DNA of 64,000 bases from Oxytricha trifallax (taxonomy: Eukaryota > Ciliophora > Spirotrichea > Sporadotrichida > Oxytrichidae): positions 1 to 64,000 of the forward strand of contig ARYC01017349.1 in NCBI GenBank assembly GCA_000711775.1, given 5' to 3'. Of the stretch, positions 1 to 13,131 are shown in pieces (position 1 is the stretch's first letter; each line of letters begins with the position of its first letter). The position numbers and the translations under genes were made by a program. The notes beneath the pieces are model-generated. The model made no database searches, was not told the origin of the DNA, and was given only the letters and a program-made list of their open reading frames with translations.

Positions 1-230
1 CATTTTTACTATCAATAATAAGTTGATTACAGCACGTACCGATTTAGGAGGTGCATCTAATTAAGTACGTACTGCTTTGGGAGGTATTTTATGATTTTAT
101 GATTAAAATTAGGGTGCTCCTAATTAAGTACTAGCTTTAATTAATGCTCCTAATTAAGTTTTAGCATATTAGGAGCTGCTCCTAATTAAGTACGTACCAA
201 TTTAAATTTAAAAATATGGAAATATAGCAG
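1..230. repeat. Short direct repeats in the TBE spacer
   Basis: The unit CTCCTAATTAAGTA and variants (CTAATTAAGTACGTAC) recur several times, near 55, 117, 145 and 180. The matching spacer of the complete TBE (45380-45600) is built of related GTACTAATTAA/TGGTACCAATT words, and so is the core of the small TBE-derived element at 38698. This is a spacer signature of the family; no function is visible. Confidence 0.7.
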
Positions 231-399
231 CAGAAATTGATATCAATCTTTCAAGTTTGAAACCAGTTCTCAAAACTTTCTCCATATCCTTCTAAGAGGT
301 TGACCTCCTATAGGATGCCCATATTTAATAGTAAGTTTTACAGAGGTAAATAATTGAAATCAATAAACTTAATTTTGAATATCTATTCTTAGATCTGTA

Positions 400-1190
400 A
401 ACAAGATGGAGTCAATGAATGATGCAATGAAAGAGTGCAAGCACAAGAATTGATTCAAAGATTTAGAAGCAAGGAGGATTTGCACCGCTACCTGGTGCAG
501 CAAGGTAATTAACTCATAGTATCTAATCTTGAGTATGTAGTTGGTTTGTTCCTTTGCCAACGATGGAAGGTACTAAAATCTCATTTCTAAGAGCCATACT
601 CTGCGAAGAGAAGAAAGCATCGAAAACTTAAGATGTAAAGTTTGCAGAGATCCCAAACTATCCAGAAATCTCATTGACTAACTTATATGATGATGCTAAG
701 AATGACACAGAGGTTTCGCTGTACCTGCCTACTAAGAAGCAGTTGTCAAATAAACTACCTGAAAGAAATTATTTCTTTGATATACTTGCAGAAAATATAG
801 GTGATTACTTGAAAGAAATTATTCAAGAATCTCATAAGAAAAGGTACAGCATCTCTTCGGAAGGTAAGGACAAACAAGGGATCAAGATAAGTGAGAGCTG
901 GCTATCAGAGCTGCAGAAGCACCCTTATATTTCAAGTAAGATTTATAGCTTAACTCTTAGAAAAATCTGGTACTGGCATCTTCTTGATGAAGGAATAGAG
1001 CAAGCTTCACAGAGAGCGAAAGTCGCAGACAAAGTATGAAGTCAGCAAGAGACTTTATTCAAATATTCAGCCACCAGAGTCAATGAACATAGATGCTGGA
1101 GCTGGCAGTAAGAGAAGAAACTTAGGTGGAGGGAAGCAAGAAGTAGAAGAAAAGAAAGAGAAGCCAGCTCCCTCTAAAGAATTTTAAATG
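400..1190 (+). pseudogene. TBE 22-kDa ORF, N-terminal frame disturbed
   Basis: This is the central plus-strand ORF of TBEs, whose function is unknown in the family. Residues from ILCEEKKA through IPNYPEIS, LYLPTKKQLS and HKKRYSIS match the copy at 45770-46800. A GT..AG intron (about 508-540) splits the N-terminal exon, as in the other copy. Compared with that copy, the first exon has a one-base loss near 433 and an extra two bases just after the intron, so the Met near 406 no longer leads into the conserved body; the longest clean frame starts at 674. It ends at TGA near 1039, while a conserved Lys/Glu-rich tail follows in another frame, so either a frameshift or an unrecognised intron lies near 1030. 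Probably a decaying copy. Confidence 0.65.
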
Positions 1191-1202
1191 TGACTTATAT
1201 AT

Positions 1203-2280
1203 TCATTAACTTAACTACAAAACTTATTTATATACATTCACTCTCCATTCTTTAGCACACTTTTATGCTAACTAATTATCAACTCTCTTAGCTGAACTTT
1301 TTATAAAATCGACTGTATCAATAGGTAGGTCATGCATCAGGTGGTATAGCAGCAGTTTCTTATAATGACCTTTTAGTATACCCCAGTAGAATTCAATTCC
1401 ATTAAACTATGGACTGTAAGGTACGTTGAACACTGGCGTTATTCTAAGTTGTTCATAACTCTTCCTTGTATCTTTTGTCTTATGAACTGAAAGATTATCA
1501 ACAAACAGTATAATCTCTTATTCAGGGTACTTCTCTCTCAGCTGCTCTAAGAACTTAATATACTGCTCTGTCTTAATAGAGCGAGGATGAATAACATAAG
1601 TTTCTAAACCAGCATCCTCGCTAATACCTCCAAGAATTGCCATTGTTTATACCTTGACTTTCTAGTCATATACTTCTATATTACTATGCCTCTTATACCA
1701 AGACTTCTAGATGAAAGTGTTGAAGGTAAACACAGCCTCGTCAGCATGAATAAACTTAATATTATTCTATTAGGCTCTCTGCATTTAATTATAAATATAA
1801 TTTAAGTTGTTGTTGTAAAATGGCAGAGTGAAATCAATTACTCTCTTGATACGATTTACACCTTTATAAGAGATACCATTTCGTTTATAAATGTTTGCAA
1901 CAGATTATGTAGAGATCATCAACTCAGGGAACTGGCGGTGAAACATAATAGCTCGTTAGTCGAGAGAGAAGAGAGCCCAATACTTCAAAGTTTTTTCCTT
2001 AATAAGATAGTCAATATGCTTCTAAAGAAACTTTGACTTCCTCTTAGGCTAAGAATTCAGCTATTATTGCTTTAATTACGCAGCTTTCAAGCAGTGAGAG
2101 CGAACAGTTGATGGACTACGCTTTAAGAGCATTGCAATAGACTTATAGTTCAGTACTGGTTTGACTTATTCACTATACATATCACATCCATAACGCAGTT
2201 TAAACACTAAATCTATATACTCTTCATCATAAATAGACCCCAAAAGCTTGCTATTTTTGTCTCGTATTTAATAAATAACC
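1203..2280 (-). CDS. TBE 42-kDa transposase (DD34E, Tc1/mariner-like)
   Basis: Cut-and-paste transposase of the IS630/Tc1/mariner superfamily. TBE transposases are also known to act in Oxytricha genome rearrangement. Read with TAA/TAG as Gln the frame is open from about 2280 to TGA at 1203-1205. The catalytic triad is visible: D in HADEAVFT, D in FVDNLSVHK, and E in FNGIEFYWG exactly 34 residues after the second D. A helix-turn-helix-like N-terminal region precedes it. No ATG opens the frame before the Met in CDMYSEQ (2178-2180), so the start is uncertain: either that Met or an upstream start. The C-terminus runs past the E by about 55 residues and looks complete, unlike the copy at 46887. 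This copy appears coding-competent. Confidence 0.9.
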
Positions 2281-2348
2281 CCAACCCCTAACAAATTCCC
2301 TACAAATCAAAGCACTTATAAACCTCATTAAGGGGTTTTGGGGTTTTG
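2271..2348. repeat. TBE right inverted terminal repeat
   Basis: About 78 bp that match the ends of the complete TBE (42988-43065 and 47823-47900). They include the conserved CTACAAATCAAAGCACTTATAA block and the terminal two-and-a-half G4T4 repeats. The terminus is perfect here, whereas the right end of the complete copy is mutated to GGGGTTTTGGAGTTTTT. Confidence 0.9.
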
Positions 2349-2351
2349 AAT

Positions 2352-5300
2352 AGGAGTCGTGCTTCGTTTATTTTATATATTTACTGAAGGTATTGGATTT
2401 GAGTTAAGCATAGAAGAATCTCCAAAAATAATAGAGGTCTAGTTGAATTCTTGACTTTCTTTGTGATTGTTTCCACTTAAAGTGCTAGGAGCATAAAATT
2501 TATAAAGTTAAAAAATGTAATTTATAGTTTTTAAAAATTCAAAGCATTAGCATTATTAGTGTTTTCACTAAATTAGTTACTCTCAATTCTTAAATGATGC
2601 TCTATTGTGGTTTGGATTCCAACCCCGCTTTCAACTGGTGCACTATAAAAATATATATATTCTCTTCATAAAAACAGCCCAATATATAATATTTCTAAAC
2701 TAAGTTTCTTCACGTTAAGCAAACCACTATCATTCAAGATTTAAGTTATCTCCTTACTTGCATTAAAATTAGCCTTTTTAAGCAATTCAAACTTTGAGGC
2801 AGGGGATTTCTGGGTTTTGGAATTAGTTTGATGAAATTAAGAACTTAAATTAATCACATCCTTCGGTGTTATTTAAAATAACATAGCTTTAGTTCTTAAT
2901 ATTTCATTCATATCTACTGGATTATCAATCAACTCTTATATTTTAATTTTGTCCTCTTAGCTATATTTATAGTAACCATTGTCTTGGTTTGGTTACATTT
3001 ACTGTTTTATTATCTAACTTTTAGTGTCTGAAGAATCCGCATTTTAATTGGTAAGTTATGCTTTATTTTAGGACTGTAACAAACATACATACTTCTTTTG
3101 TTCCAAAAACTCTTGTCTTGTCTGTAAAGCACTTTTATTTAACTTTTTGGGAATTTAATTGCCTTCGGATTTATGAGATAATTGCTACATAAGTTTTTGA
3201 GATGTGTTTCTGGAGGTAGCTTCAAAATTTAATTTTTAATTTGAGTTTCTGAGATCAAAAGTCTTGCTATCTAAATTAATGTCGTCGCAACTTGCTTGAA
3301 TTTGGTCATCAAAGTCTATATATTATTCCTTCTGGTATTTTGTACGCTTCTTGAACCAAGGCATTTTTGAATGGGAAATTTTAACTTCATTACACTTCCT
3401 AGAGTCTTCATAGACTATTTTCATAAGTTAAGGTGGATTTATAAGTGCTTAATTTTATGTGAATGCTGTTTGAGATTTATCTTTTATTAAATCATGAATA
3501 TTTTTATTATGTCTGGATTTGTAGCTGAACCCTTGAACAGCACTTTAATGTTTACAAAATTAAAAACATTTAAAAATTGTTGATTTTAACTTTTAGGTCT
3601 CTAAATACATCTCTTAGCTACATTTGGAGATATGAATAAATTGCCCTCAATAACCTGCAAATTATCTGGAACTTAAAACTCACTACTATCATCTTGAACA
3701 TATTCAGTCCTTGTTTATCCTAGGCCTGGATTGGATTGAAACAATTTTGTCTAAGTTTAATACAAACTTCCTTATCCTTTACTGTTCAAATTAGTATGTG
3801 ATTACTTTCTCAACTCTAAATTATGTCTTTATTATGCAGTTAAAGGTCTCTGCTAATTCAATGTAAAACTACTTAATTAGTCATTCTCGAGGCAAGTTTA
3901 GAAACCTATCAAATCATTCAATCGAGGTCTTTTTGATGTGATGGGATATTATTGCTAAGTTTATTGATGTTAGGTGGCCAAGGTTGAGGCATAAATATCT
4001 TGTAAATTGTTCAGATTAGTGAAATAATTTTCTAGAAGGTTTTAATCGTTTGTAAAAGGAGAATCAACAAACTACATATTTTCATTTTTGATGCTGATTT
4101 ATTTAATTGCAAAGAAACTAGGCTACTATGGCACCGAGCTTATATTATCTGAACTGTTCTCATTAAGATACTAGATATTGAAAATTTATTTATTGTGTGA
4201 CTGTTTCTTTTTTTCTTGAGATTTTTTAACAATGCTTTTCATTAACAAATTTAGCCTCTCCTCATTGGGATTTTATGCTTTCTTCAATTAAATTCTGCCT
4301 GTTGATTTACTGTATTATGACTATATTAAATTACTCTTTTTCAAAAAGTTCGACTACACTCCGCCTAGAATTTCTTGAGAATTGATGTCAATTAGATCTG
4401 ATTAGGTTTAAAGTTACTAGAAATCTTTAATTACTGAGTTTTCTATCGATTTTTGGGATGTCTTAAATTTAAATGAACTTTATGAGTGCTAATTTATATT
4501 GGAATAAGATTTATTTGTTGAAAAACCTTCTCTATGGATATACTGTGGTGGCTAGGAGTTTTTGCGAGTTATATCTCCAGAAGTTATATTTGAGCTTGAA
4601 AATGTTGGGATCTTAGTACCTATTATACCTTTAGAAATATCGTAAGGTTTCGAAGACGTCTTTTTCTTCTAAAAGTTTTAATATCCTTAAGAAGGAGATA
4701 TTTTTACATTTTTTGCAGGATTATATTCACTATCAAGCCTTAAACCAGATTTAGATTCTGTTTTATTTTTATAGTGAGAATCTTACTCTTTAGTTTCATT
4801 TATATTATTTTCTTACTAATTTTATATCTAGATATTGCTATTATCGTGGCCTCCAAATTATTAATGCTATTTCCCTTGCTTTTTCATTAATATAGTTTTT
4901 TTATTTGTTAGTGTTTAAAGCTAATTAGTTTAAATTTAAGAATTGCTTTCTACTACTATTGGCTTAATTTTTTGTATAGACTATTAAGCCAAGTCTATCA
5001 GATCATCTTTAGAGTTAAGATTAATAGTAAATATAAATTATGACTAATTATCAGAACGAAATATGACAAGTAATTAATAAATTTGCAAAGATTAGTGAAA
5101 TATTTCGCTTAATAATGATAAAACTATTGCAAATCTCTCTTAAGTTTATCGTCAGTTGGATAGTCCAACATCTATTCATAAGATTTATGTGACTCATTTT
5201 GGTTTCTTTGAGAGTTATCCTGATTTTAACTTTTTGTTATTTTTGAGGGACTTTTTGAATGAGATCCAGCTGTTCGTCTGCTATAGCCTCTTTTTTATTT

Positions 5301-8300
5301 TAGCATTATCTTTTTAGTTTTAACTATTATTATATTTTTAGATATATTACAATCATTGTATAAAATTTCCTTTAACTTGTTTTTTTTAAATCAAATATTC
5401 CCTTTTTGATTATCCACCATGAAAATAGCTGAAAATAACAATTATAAAATCAAATATAAATAAAATCTAATAGTATTTAGAGATATCTTGCTATCAATAA
5501 TATTGTAGGAATACAATTGAAATTGAGAAATTATAATTAAATTAATAAATATTAAATCAAATTAGTGGCAGTTAAAGTTGGCCAATTTAAACGATCTTGG
5601 GCTTGTTTGATAGAGAATTTAAAACTAGCAGGACTTTATTATTGGCGGTACTATTTTATCTCATCCCTGGAGCGAGATAACTCGAGTTTAATGTGAGGGT
5701 ATAATTTAATGAATTTAAATGGATTTAATTAAACTCGAGTTATCTCGCTCCAGTGATGAGATAAAATAGTACCGCCAATAATAAAGTCCTGCTAGTTTTA
5801 AATTCTCTATCAAACAAGCCCAAGATCGTTTAAATTGGCCAACTTTAACTGCCACTAATTTGATTTAATATTTATTAATTTAATTATAATTTCTCAATTT
5901 CAATTGTATTCCTACAATATAGGTTTGTGAAGGTATTCGCCTAATTTTTATCATGGCTTCCTTGTTATATCTCACTTTTATATCTCATCCTGTTATTCTT
6001 CTTGTAGCCACTATAAATCAACCCAATATCTGTTAGGGGATTTCCGGGTTTCAGACTATTTATATTTCTGAGTTCAGTTATATAAGCAACTTTATCGAAA
6101 TCATCCAGGTTACTATATTGGTTTTAGAGGTCTATTTTTTTCTTTTCTATGTTTTAATGCTTCATTAATACTTTAGCTTTTTACTACTCTAGTATTTTGA
6201 AATTATAAATTAAATTCAAACATAAAAATTTCCACATCAAACATAAATGATTTTACAATAGCTTTCTCTATTCTTCGAATTTAATAAGATGCTCATCTTT
6301 CTTAAGTTTACTAAGCTCTTTCCTCTTTAAAATTTCTTTAAGTTTTTGCATTTGCACTTAATCATGAGTTTAGTTTATGAAATTAACTCTATTAGATAAG
6401 TTGTTCTGCCTTTCAATCTGGGAAGTTTGATGGCTCTCATAATTTCCCAAGATTTTACTGAATTTCTCATTGGCTTTGGATTTTCTATCGTCTATATAGG
6501 AACGAGTAGCTGATTTTATACGCTCATTTCTCAAATCTGTTTTTAGAGATTTATCTAGATGAGTTAAAAGATATTTATTATAGATAAAAATAAATAGATA
6601 AGTGTAAAATTTAAATTTAAAATGTAATAATATGCAAAATCTTAAATGAAATAAATAAAATCTAACTTGCATTTTTTATACTATTTTAAATAATATCATA
6701 AATTTAAGCATAATTTATTTATTTTTCTTAATAGTAATTGAAAAAATATTCGTAAAAATTTTCCTAATTTAATTTATTGGATTCTAATTTATTTATAATA
6801 AGATTTGTATAAACTGTTTTTTCTATGATATTATTTAAAATAATCCTTAGGTATTCTTTATACATATGAAAGGCATTTATACTTAATTTAATATAATTGA
6901 AAGCAGTTCAAAAATTAATTTAAAAAAATACAGAATTCTATATTTACATAATTTGACATAGTAGTATTTCATCACCCCAGTTATCTATAGTTTTCTGTAA
7001 TTTTATTTCTTTTTCTTCTTTAATCCTATGATCATAATCTAACTTGGCTTTATATACTTTTTCATGATATTAATTCCTGGATTCGATAAGCTATTGCTTT
7101 TATTATTAAGATCTCTAAATTGAGCAAAGGGGTCATAAGATGGTATAATTATGATTAGTTCTAAGATATAAAAATACTTAATTAAAAGCATCTAAATATA
7201 TATCAATAGAAATATATAGAATGAACATTTCTATAAGTTTTCTCTTAACTAGTCTAACGATTTATTTTTATATAAATTTTATTGGTATGATAAGCTAAGA
7301 CTCTAGTTAAGTACTTATTAAAGCTTAATAAATCTATATATTGATTTAACAAGATTTTAAGATTAATGGTTAAGTTTAAGAAAAGTAGCTTAGTAAAATA
7401 AAGAAAAGTAAACCAAAATAATAGATTAATTGCGCAAATTTTATTGATATAAATTTTTTAATATTATTATTAAACTTTCAGAGCCATTGAGTGAACTATA
7501 TAACCCTTTAGAAGATTGTTAATGATTCTCCATATTTAGTACACCGAAAATATTGATACATAAAAATTATTTTATGTTGTGGCCCCACTATTATTATCTA
7601 AATTGAAGTTTAAATTCTAGTTTTAACTTGTTCTAAGTCAAGTTATACTTTATGTTAAATTTCTTTATGCTTGCTTCTTTGTGACAAAAGAGCCTACTCC
7701 CTCTCATTTTATGACTTTCTAAATCTCTCAAAATCCTCTATGGCTTTCTTTCTAGACTGTTCTCTCTAACTTTGAAACTTTTAGCTGTTCTCAGTTAAAT
7801 TCTAATGAAACCTAACCAGACTGCTTCTCTCAAGGCTTTCCTACTGACTATTTCGTTTTTTACTGATAGTTTAAAACTTTTCGTTTCTCTTATCTGCACT
7901 CTGGATCCTACTATGCATTGACTACTTCTAATATTTCTGAAACTAATCAACTTTCTTCTCTTGCTTCATAAGTTTAGTCTCAAAGTTATTTATTAGTTCT
8001 TAGGCTTAAACTTGGAGATTTGTTTTAACTTTGACTTGCTTTAGTGTTGAATTATTTTTGAGAAGTTTTACTTTTTCTGGCATACGGAATGTTAAGGGAA
8101 CTTTAGGAGCTATGATTGGGTCTTTATTCACTACTAGAGTAGATCTGTCAAGCAACCTAGATTTTGAGGTTGAATTTCTCAAAATTTGAGATGGGGGTTT
8201 GAACATAGATCTTTGTTAATCTAATCTTGAGGAATCCAGTTGCTAGGATTAGTTGAAAAGATGAGAGCTGTCTTGAACGTTTCTTGTCAGTTTTGTGAAA

Positions 8301-9145
8301 TTCATAAATGGAGATCTTGCTGAATTAAAGGATACTCTTCTGTTTTTAAATCTATAAAAGCAATTAAGATTTAAGAATTAGGTTACTTTGTTCCAGTGTT
8401 AGCAGATATTTATGAATTTACATATTTATTTTGATTTAAAGCTATGGAATTCTCAAAACTGCTAATTCGATTAGACATCGATCCTCCAATCCCAATTCCT
8501 CCTCTATTTCTTCCAATATTTACATTGTTAGACTTTAATGGTGAATCATAAGGATTCACTTGCTAGCTTGTGATCATAGTGGTTGTACTTTAAAATCCAT
8601 AATTACTCGACATGCCATTATAAGTCTAATGCAACTTTGGAATGATCAGTGGAGCTGGAGATGGAGGAGTCACATATTTATAAATTAATTGAATTGCTTT
8701 GAGCTTCTTCTTTTTAAAGAAATCATAGCGTGCTTCTTAAACTGCAGGGTCTTTGCCTTTCTCAGCAAAGTCTATGAGTTGTCTATATTTTAAATTTGAC
8801 TAAGTATTGCTTACTTGTCATCTAAACATTATATAGGATGTACTTTTCTACATCCTACAAATTATATAAGTTTAATTCTTGAGGCTTTATGCCAATATCT
8901 TTACAAATTCTTTGTACTTTCTACCTGAAACCTCCCACATCACTCTGATATTAATGATTGAAATGCTCGATTAAGTCCTGATCTCTCTTGTTTCTTGCTT
9001 GTGTAAAAGCTACAAAACAAAGTTCAGTTTTTAATTTATAATATAATATAAAACTGAAAAATATATAGAAAATAAGATTAGTATTACTCTAGGATCCATT
9101 TGACATCTTTGAGGTGTTAAGAGGACTTTATTTGGATTCATCCAT
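2352..9145 (-). CDS. Long Gln/Asn/Ser-rich protein with coiled-coil parts, in many segments; interrupted by the TBE
   Basis: I do not recognise this gene. The proposed start is the ATG at 9143-9145 (MDESKQSPLNTSK). An intron of about 77 bp (9010-9086) leads to TFTQARNKRDQDLIEHF; a 28-bp intron near 8825 leads to SNLKYRQLIDFAEKGK. Charged coiled-coil stretches follow at 7500-7860 (EQSRKKAIEDFERFRKS), 6955-7115 (HEKVYKAKLDYDHRIKEEK) and 5921-6570, then a long low-complexity block at 2352-5280. Frames change between blocks, each change being near a plausible intron or AT-rich gap (for example 6680-6950, 7150-7480). The frame is still open where it meets the TBE at 2348, so the gene continues beyond the window start. 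It could be two adjacent genes (boundary near 6900); all blocks share a strand and composition. Confidence 0.55.
5503..5917. mobile_element. Fold-back MITE, family A copy 1 (TTGTAGGAAT ends)
   Basis: A 415-bp element made almost wholly of two arms of about 190 bp that are near-perfect reverse complements (ends TTGTAGGAATACAATTGAA and its complement), around a short AT-rich centre near 5695-5730. It is flanked by TA on both sides (5501-5502, 5918-5919), consistent with a Tc1/mariner-type TA duplication. No coding capacity. The minus-strand coding frame of the host gene (5921-6220, ending near NTFTNLY) runs to its very edge, so it probably lies in an IES of that gene together with the AT-rich 5300-5500. 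A second copy is at 52442-52852. Confidence 0.85.
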
Positions 9146-9624
9146 AGTTTAAGATAAATTCATCATCAAAATAATAATATAAATTTAATCGAGATTAAAT
9201 ATTTTATTTTAATTGATATGCCTGATTGATATCAATTTTGCATCTTATCAATTTTATAATTAATAATGATGTTTATAAAATAATTTAAATAGAATATTGA
9301 GTTTATTTCACTTATCTTGGATATGATCGTTTTATGTATATAATATGGCTAATTTTATTTATTTCAATTAATTCATTAAAATATTTATTGAATTTGAATA
9401 TTTTATTAGTAACTTTGTACAATAGTTACTTTTATTTTAAGTAGATATTATGATTTATTCATTTATTTATTTTTAAAATGATCAAACTTTTAAATGTATT
9501 TATACTTTTCTTTTTATCTTTCAAACCCTCTTGATGCTTCTATGACCATACAAATTCAACATCTCTTCATTAATCTAATTAATCCTTCTCTTACTTTTCT
9601 AAGTGGATTCTTTCACATGAGATA
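9146..9624. other. AT-rich intergenic stretch
   Basis: Lies between the 5' end of the long gene (9145) and the 3' end of the next minus-strand gene (9625). Very AT-rich. The small plus-strand ORF at 9494-9679 is the complement of the coding tail of the neighbour. No other signal seen. Confidence 0.5.
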
Positions 9625-12600
9625 TCACATGATCTATGTTGTATTGAGGTTAATCGCTTTCATTATCTCCGTGCTCTGATTTTAATAGCGTATAATTTAA
9701 GTTTCCGAATCTTCTTTAACCTGCTTTCGTGCAAATATTGTTGATAAACTTTAAATAAAATTCTAAAGAGTTTTATACTAATGTGGGAATAATATTAGAA
9801 AAAGCTTAAGAATAAGTTTATTATTGATAAGTTCTTTTTAATAATCAATTTTAACTGGGTACATTTAATCATATAACTTTCTTTCAATTTATTCTTGCAA
9901 AAGCTCTTGTTTCTTAACTCTGATAAATTCTTTAATTAATATTTTCCGACTATATAAAATATATTAATATAACAATATTTGCTTACTCTCTTTGATAATG
10001 AAATCTTTTCATACTTTCATTTCTCATACTTCTCTCTATTTCGTTTTATGTACCAATTGGTACTTTTTCAAAATTTTAGAAATTCAAATCTGTTTAAATT
10101 TTTAATTTATGTTCCTCTATCTTAATTAACTCAGCTAACTTTGCTTTAGAAATTTCGTCTAGTACCAGGTTTTTATAGTCTTGTAAATCTATAATAAAAA
10201 GGGATGTAAAATTTGATAATTCTTACCATATTTCCTCTGGCTTGATAAATATTGTGATCCACGATGCGTCGATGAATTATCTCTACGATGATGATGTGTA
10301 GAGGAGTTATTGAAAGATCGTTAATCTTTGTAAATTGAGGTGTCATCCCCACTAAATATAATTTTCTTCTAGGCTTCATGAGTATTCTAGTCAACTCTTT
10401 CTATTTTCAATACTGGTTTCTTAATGCTGCTAGCATGATTTACACTTTAGCTGTTGCGAGTGTCTCCTTGACTTAGGGGTTAGAGGTTTAGTTTTGGAAG
10501 TGTGCGTTTATTTATGACTTCTTTGAAACCATTATGAAAGAGATCCATATCTGATTTTACTCTTTACTACCGAGTGTTTGAAATTAACTGAACTCCGTTA
10601 CCTGGCAAAATGAAATTGGGGTCTTCATCTTCTCTTGCTTCATTAAAAAATAAAAAGGTATAATCATGTAAGAAATCAGCCATTTTTTAAGTTTCTTGTG
10701 TTATTCCATCATCAATGAATTTGCTAAAACTTTAGTTTGTGTCTCTCAGCATGTCAACTATTAACTCATTTTTTTCAAGAACTTTGCCTTTAGGAATTTA
10801 ATTTAGTTACAAATAATGTTCCCTCATAGAAGCTTCTATATTATTTTGTTTCCCTCTAAGCTGCATCATTTTTACTAATTGTGATCTTTCATCTTTGTGC
10901 ATAGTGTACTTTTACATATCCTCATTGAAATTATACTCTGCAACCTTTTTGGCATTTAATATGGTCTTTGCGAAAAATTAAGCTCTTTTGAGATTTAGCT
11001 CATCAGCCTCATATTAAGTGATTTTATGCTAATTTTCCTCTGCTTTTTCAACCGCCTGCTTCTACACCGAAATTTGCTTGATTTCTTAATTATTTTAACC
11101 CTCTTATTATTCTGTGTTTATATTTTGACTTTAATCCTGTCTCTATTGTTAATTTTACTCCAATTGATTTTTTAGCTTGATTTTATTACTTTGAAAGTCT
11201 TAAAATATCTCCACGTCTTATGAAGACATTTTCTTAATGACATTCTTCAATTTTTCCTCATTCATATTGAAAAGGCCTACAATTCGCTTTCCAGTGTTAT
11301 GATTTATTTTTGGCTTGAAAGTTAATTCTTTATCTTTGGGGTCTATATAGCACTTACTGGGAGGAGAATTTTAGTTTAGGAGTTACTATGATGAAAGTTT
11401 ATGTTTTATAATTTGATTAGTAGATGGCTCATTTAATCGTGAAGAACTTAACTCATTGAGATCGTTTTACTATATAAATATTTATATGATTATTAATTAC
11501 GCTGTTTTTCACAATGTATTAACATTGTTATATAAATTGGCAATTTAATTTGGTATATAAGTTCCACATCAGAGATATCACGTTTAAAAGTGTGATAGTT
11601 CCTAGTGTTTAACTACCCGCTTAAACCAATGCTACCCTTTAATGGTGATATACTACTAGTATTTTGATAATTCGGCTCATACGATTCGTTATGAGGATTA
11701 TTTCTATTAGTGTTAAACTATCGTTTTGACTTGAAGCTGCTCTTGAGGGAGATGTCTTAACTGATACTTTTATTCTATTTTAGTAAGTATGGATTGGAAA
11801 TTTAGCTAAACCAAAGATCTCTATAAATAAATAATACTATATTTACAATACAATAAATTAAAAATATTCAAAATTTGATTATTGAGAAGTTTATCATCGT
11901 ATTAATTGTTATTGAAGAATTAATTTTAATTTAAAATAAAATTAAGTCAATTAGTATTTTAACTTCATATAATATTGATACTTCGATAATATTCATTAAG
12001 TTTTATATAGGATAATCCTTTAATATTTTAAAAAATGCATTAAAAATTTTCGATTATTCAAATAAATTAATTAATTTTAAATAAACAGTTGTTTATTTAA
12101 AATAATATATATATTATTTTTAATTATAAATGATTCTTGCAATATTAGACATGACACTTTAGTATGGGTTTTTAAATGGTGAGTTATAATCCGATATATA
12201 ACTGTTATTTTAATGAGCTAGCCTCATAGTTTAAGAATCCATCTCAGATCCTATATTCGTTGATAAATTTAGCATTTCTATAATTGATAGCTAGTTCTAT
12301 ATATAATATATATTTTTCCTCATATTTAAAAATAAGGTTTTCTTATATTATTTTAATAAATTATTCCAAAATCTAATTAATTCTATAGCCTATCTCTTGA
12401 AGACTCTAATTGTTAGATACTCGAACTTTCATCTAAATTTCTACTGCCATAATTGAGTTATGATTTATTTTGATTCAATCTATCACTTCGGGGATTTATA
12501 GTCAGCCAAGGCGGCAGACTGTGTCTGTTTTAAGCAAAAGTCCTGTCGCTTTCCCCTAGGCTATTTTTGGATTTTATATTCATTAGCACTCTTCTGCCTA

Positions 12601-12960
12601 TAAAGTATAGAATTTAATAAATCTTATGAACTGATTGATTTAAATCACATGGAAATTCAATATAATAAGATTGAATGAAATTTGTGTGGGTCATACGTTA
12701 CACTTCTTATTATCGCTTTTTCTCTGCATGTCTGAATCTCACATCCAGACCGAATAACACTGACAACGTGGGTACTAATCCATCACTTTTATTCACCTAT
12801 ATCATTTTATTGCAACTTTGTGATAAAATTGGTGACAGATATAAATCACTCTAAAATTTATGTGTAAATTTTTACCTGTTTATTATCGTCAAGATAAGGA
12901 TTTTTCTGTCTGGATTACTGATCTAAATAGTGCAGTCTCTCTGAGGTGGTTATATCTCTC
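9625..12960 (-). CDS. Lys/Glu/Gln-rich coiled-coil protein, multi-exon
   Basis: Function not recognised. Coding blocks on minus, all free of TGA: 12888-12960 (ERLHYLDQQSRQKNPYLDDN), a phase-0 intron of about 74 bp, 12330-12815 (VLFGLDVRFRHAEKKRQQ), 12130-12270 (MDSQTMRLAHQNNS), 11480-11830 (QNTSSISPLKGS region), 10400-11460, then 9625-10360. The long block near 10700-11050 is strongly helical and charged (ITQYEADELNLKRAQFFAKT). A 38-bp intron near 10190-10228 and one near 9950-9990 keep the frame open into KEFIRVKKQELLQEQIERK. It ends at TGA 9625-9627. No start was found in the 12960 region, and an alternative start lies at 12242, so two genes sharing this stretch cannot be excluded. The AT-rich gap 11840-12130 is probably an IES. 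Confidence 0.55.
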
Positions 12961-13131
12961 TATATATAATTTCTTTTGTTTTACATTTTATTATTAAATT
13001 ATATTAATTTATTTCTATTTTAGAAGTCATGTTTTTTATCACAAATTCATAATTTGTTATAATGTGAAATCGTTAAAATATAATAAAATACAGGAATATT
13101 AATAAATGGAATAATAAATATTTTTTGAATA

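Larger units (their letters stand above)
1..2348. mobile_element. TBE: TBE transposon, right part (left end lies before the window)
   Basis: Telomere-bearing element of the Oxytricha type. The right end finishes with GGGGTTTTGGGGTTTTG at 2348, the telomere-like terminus known for TBEs, followed by AAT (2349-2351), the usual 3-bp target. Inside, in the same order as the complete copy at 42988-47900, are the AT-rich spacer (1-360), the 22-kDa ORF on plus and the 42-kDa transposase on minus; the 57-kDa gene would lie before position 1. The minus-strand coding frame of the host gene runs straight up to the insertion at 2352, so the element interrupts a coding segment and must be removed to make the macronuclear gene. 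TBEs are known to be deleted in thousands during macronuclear development. Confidence 0.93.

Noticed and set aside
2280..2348. Internal G4T4/C4A4 repeats as true telomeres or chromosome ends
   Set aside because: They are only 16-17 bp, always at the tips of long inverted repeats next to an ANT target, as in TBE elements; sequence continues on both sides.
12486..12560. GC-richer block that looked like a tRNA or snRNA (GGGG...CCCC ends, small hairpins)
   Set aside because: No proper D, anticodon or T arm. On minus it is a continuous part of a long open frame (NRHSLPPWLTINPRSDR) with coding on both sides.
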